From the NCBI GenBank assembly GCA_022484805.1, contig JAKVKP010000005.1, forward strand, positions 45,671-109,670: DNA of 64,000 nucleotides, given 5' to 3'. The DNA comes from Streptococcaceae bacterium. GTDB lineage: Bacteria; Bacillota; Bacilli; Lactobacillales; Streptococcaceae. Both the position numbers and the translations under genes were made by a program. The number at the start of each line of letters is the position of its first letter. Positions within the stretch are counted from its first letter, which is position 1. Positions 63,933 to 64,000 of this stretch are shown here, piece after piece. The notes beneath the pieces were generated by a model, which did no database searches, had not been told where the DNA came from, and saw nothing but the letters and a program-made list of their open reading frames with translations.

Positions 63933-64000
63933 AAGAAAGCTGTCGCAGGAAAAGGCGAAAGCAAAAAAAACTTTTAAAAAAACTTTGAAAAAAAGATTGA

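Noticed and set aside
1..64000. tRNA genes, intact insertion sequences, prophage
   Set aside because: I found no tRNA T-loop/acceptor pairing, no transposase and no phage genes on either strand.

Overview
The window comes from a low-GC Gram-positive bacterium (Bacillota), most likely a member of the Lactobacillales. Pointers are the AT-rich DNA with strong AGGAGG-type ribosome sites, a glmS ribozyme, the cdaA-cdaR-glmM cluster, a CppA-like protein, a ChW-repeat secreted protein, a CopY regulator and the ymfF-ymfH-rodZ-pgsA order. The genus cannot be read from the sequence. An ispG gene shows that at least part of the MEP isoprenoid route is present.

Layout. 1-1.3 kb: end of a sugar ABC importer and a YesL-like protein. 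1.4-8.7 kb: MazG-like protein, a four-gene amino-acid ABC importer, an aldo-keto reductase, a repeat-rich gap, a DeoR regulator, a HAD phosphatase and an HdeD-like protein. 8.8-12.8 kb: pseudouridine synthase, alpha/beta hydrolase, argG with ArgR-type boxes, and an orphan copY with a cop box. 13-27 kb: mostly housekeeping genes (cdaA-cdaR-glmM, cppA-like, comC-like, dps, pyrH-frr, thioesterase/HAD/DUF1461/DUF1450, ispG, an Fe-S helicase with an N-terminal nuclease-like domain, trxA). 27-41 kb: a WYL regulator and a DJ-1 protein, HAD and HD proteins, glmS behind its ribozyme, a secreted three-repeat ChW protein, a MerR/DUF4260 pair, a two-component system and argH.

41.4-57.5 kb is the most interesting part: an accessory catabolic island between argH and pgsA. 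It carries an unrecognised membrane protein, two iron-dependent alcohol dehydrogenases, a split transketolase, a frameshifted transaldolase, a zinc alcohol dehydrogenase, a LacI regulator, an aldehyde dehydrogenase, a FucP-like transporter, a glycyl radical enzyme (GRE) with its activase, and a GntR/FCD regulator. The GRE has Cys-x-Glu and glycine-loop motifs (GCWEC, RMGGLSAYF) that I cannot match to a characterised GRE. A 12-bp GTATAC-centred operator lies at four promoters of the island. A LacI-type palindrome occurs twice around the aldehyde dehydrogenase/GRE promoter, 170 bp apart, and catabolite-repression-type (cre) sites lie at two promoters. The island therefore looks like one coordinated regulon for anaerobic breakdown of a sugar, polyol or related compound whose identity is open.

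57.6-63.8 kb returns to core genes (pgsA, rodZ-like, two M16 peptidase-family genes, mscL, a YczE-like protein, ndk). The last 100 bases hold a strong promoter and what may be the leader of an operon, possibly rRNA, that starts beyond the window. I saw no CRISPR array, no tRNA and no intact insertion sequence. A dispersed non-coding repeat family occupies three long intergenic gaps.
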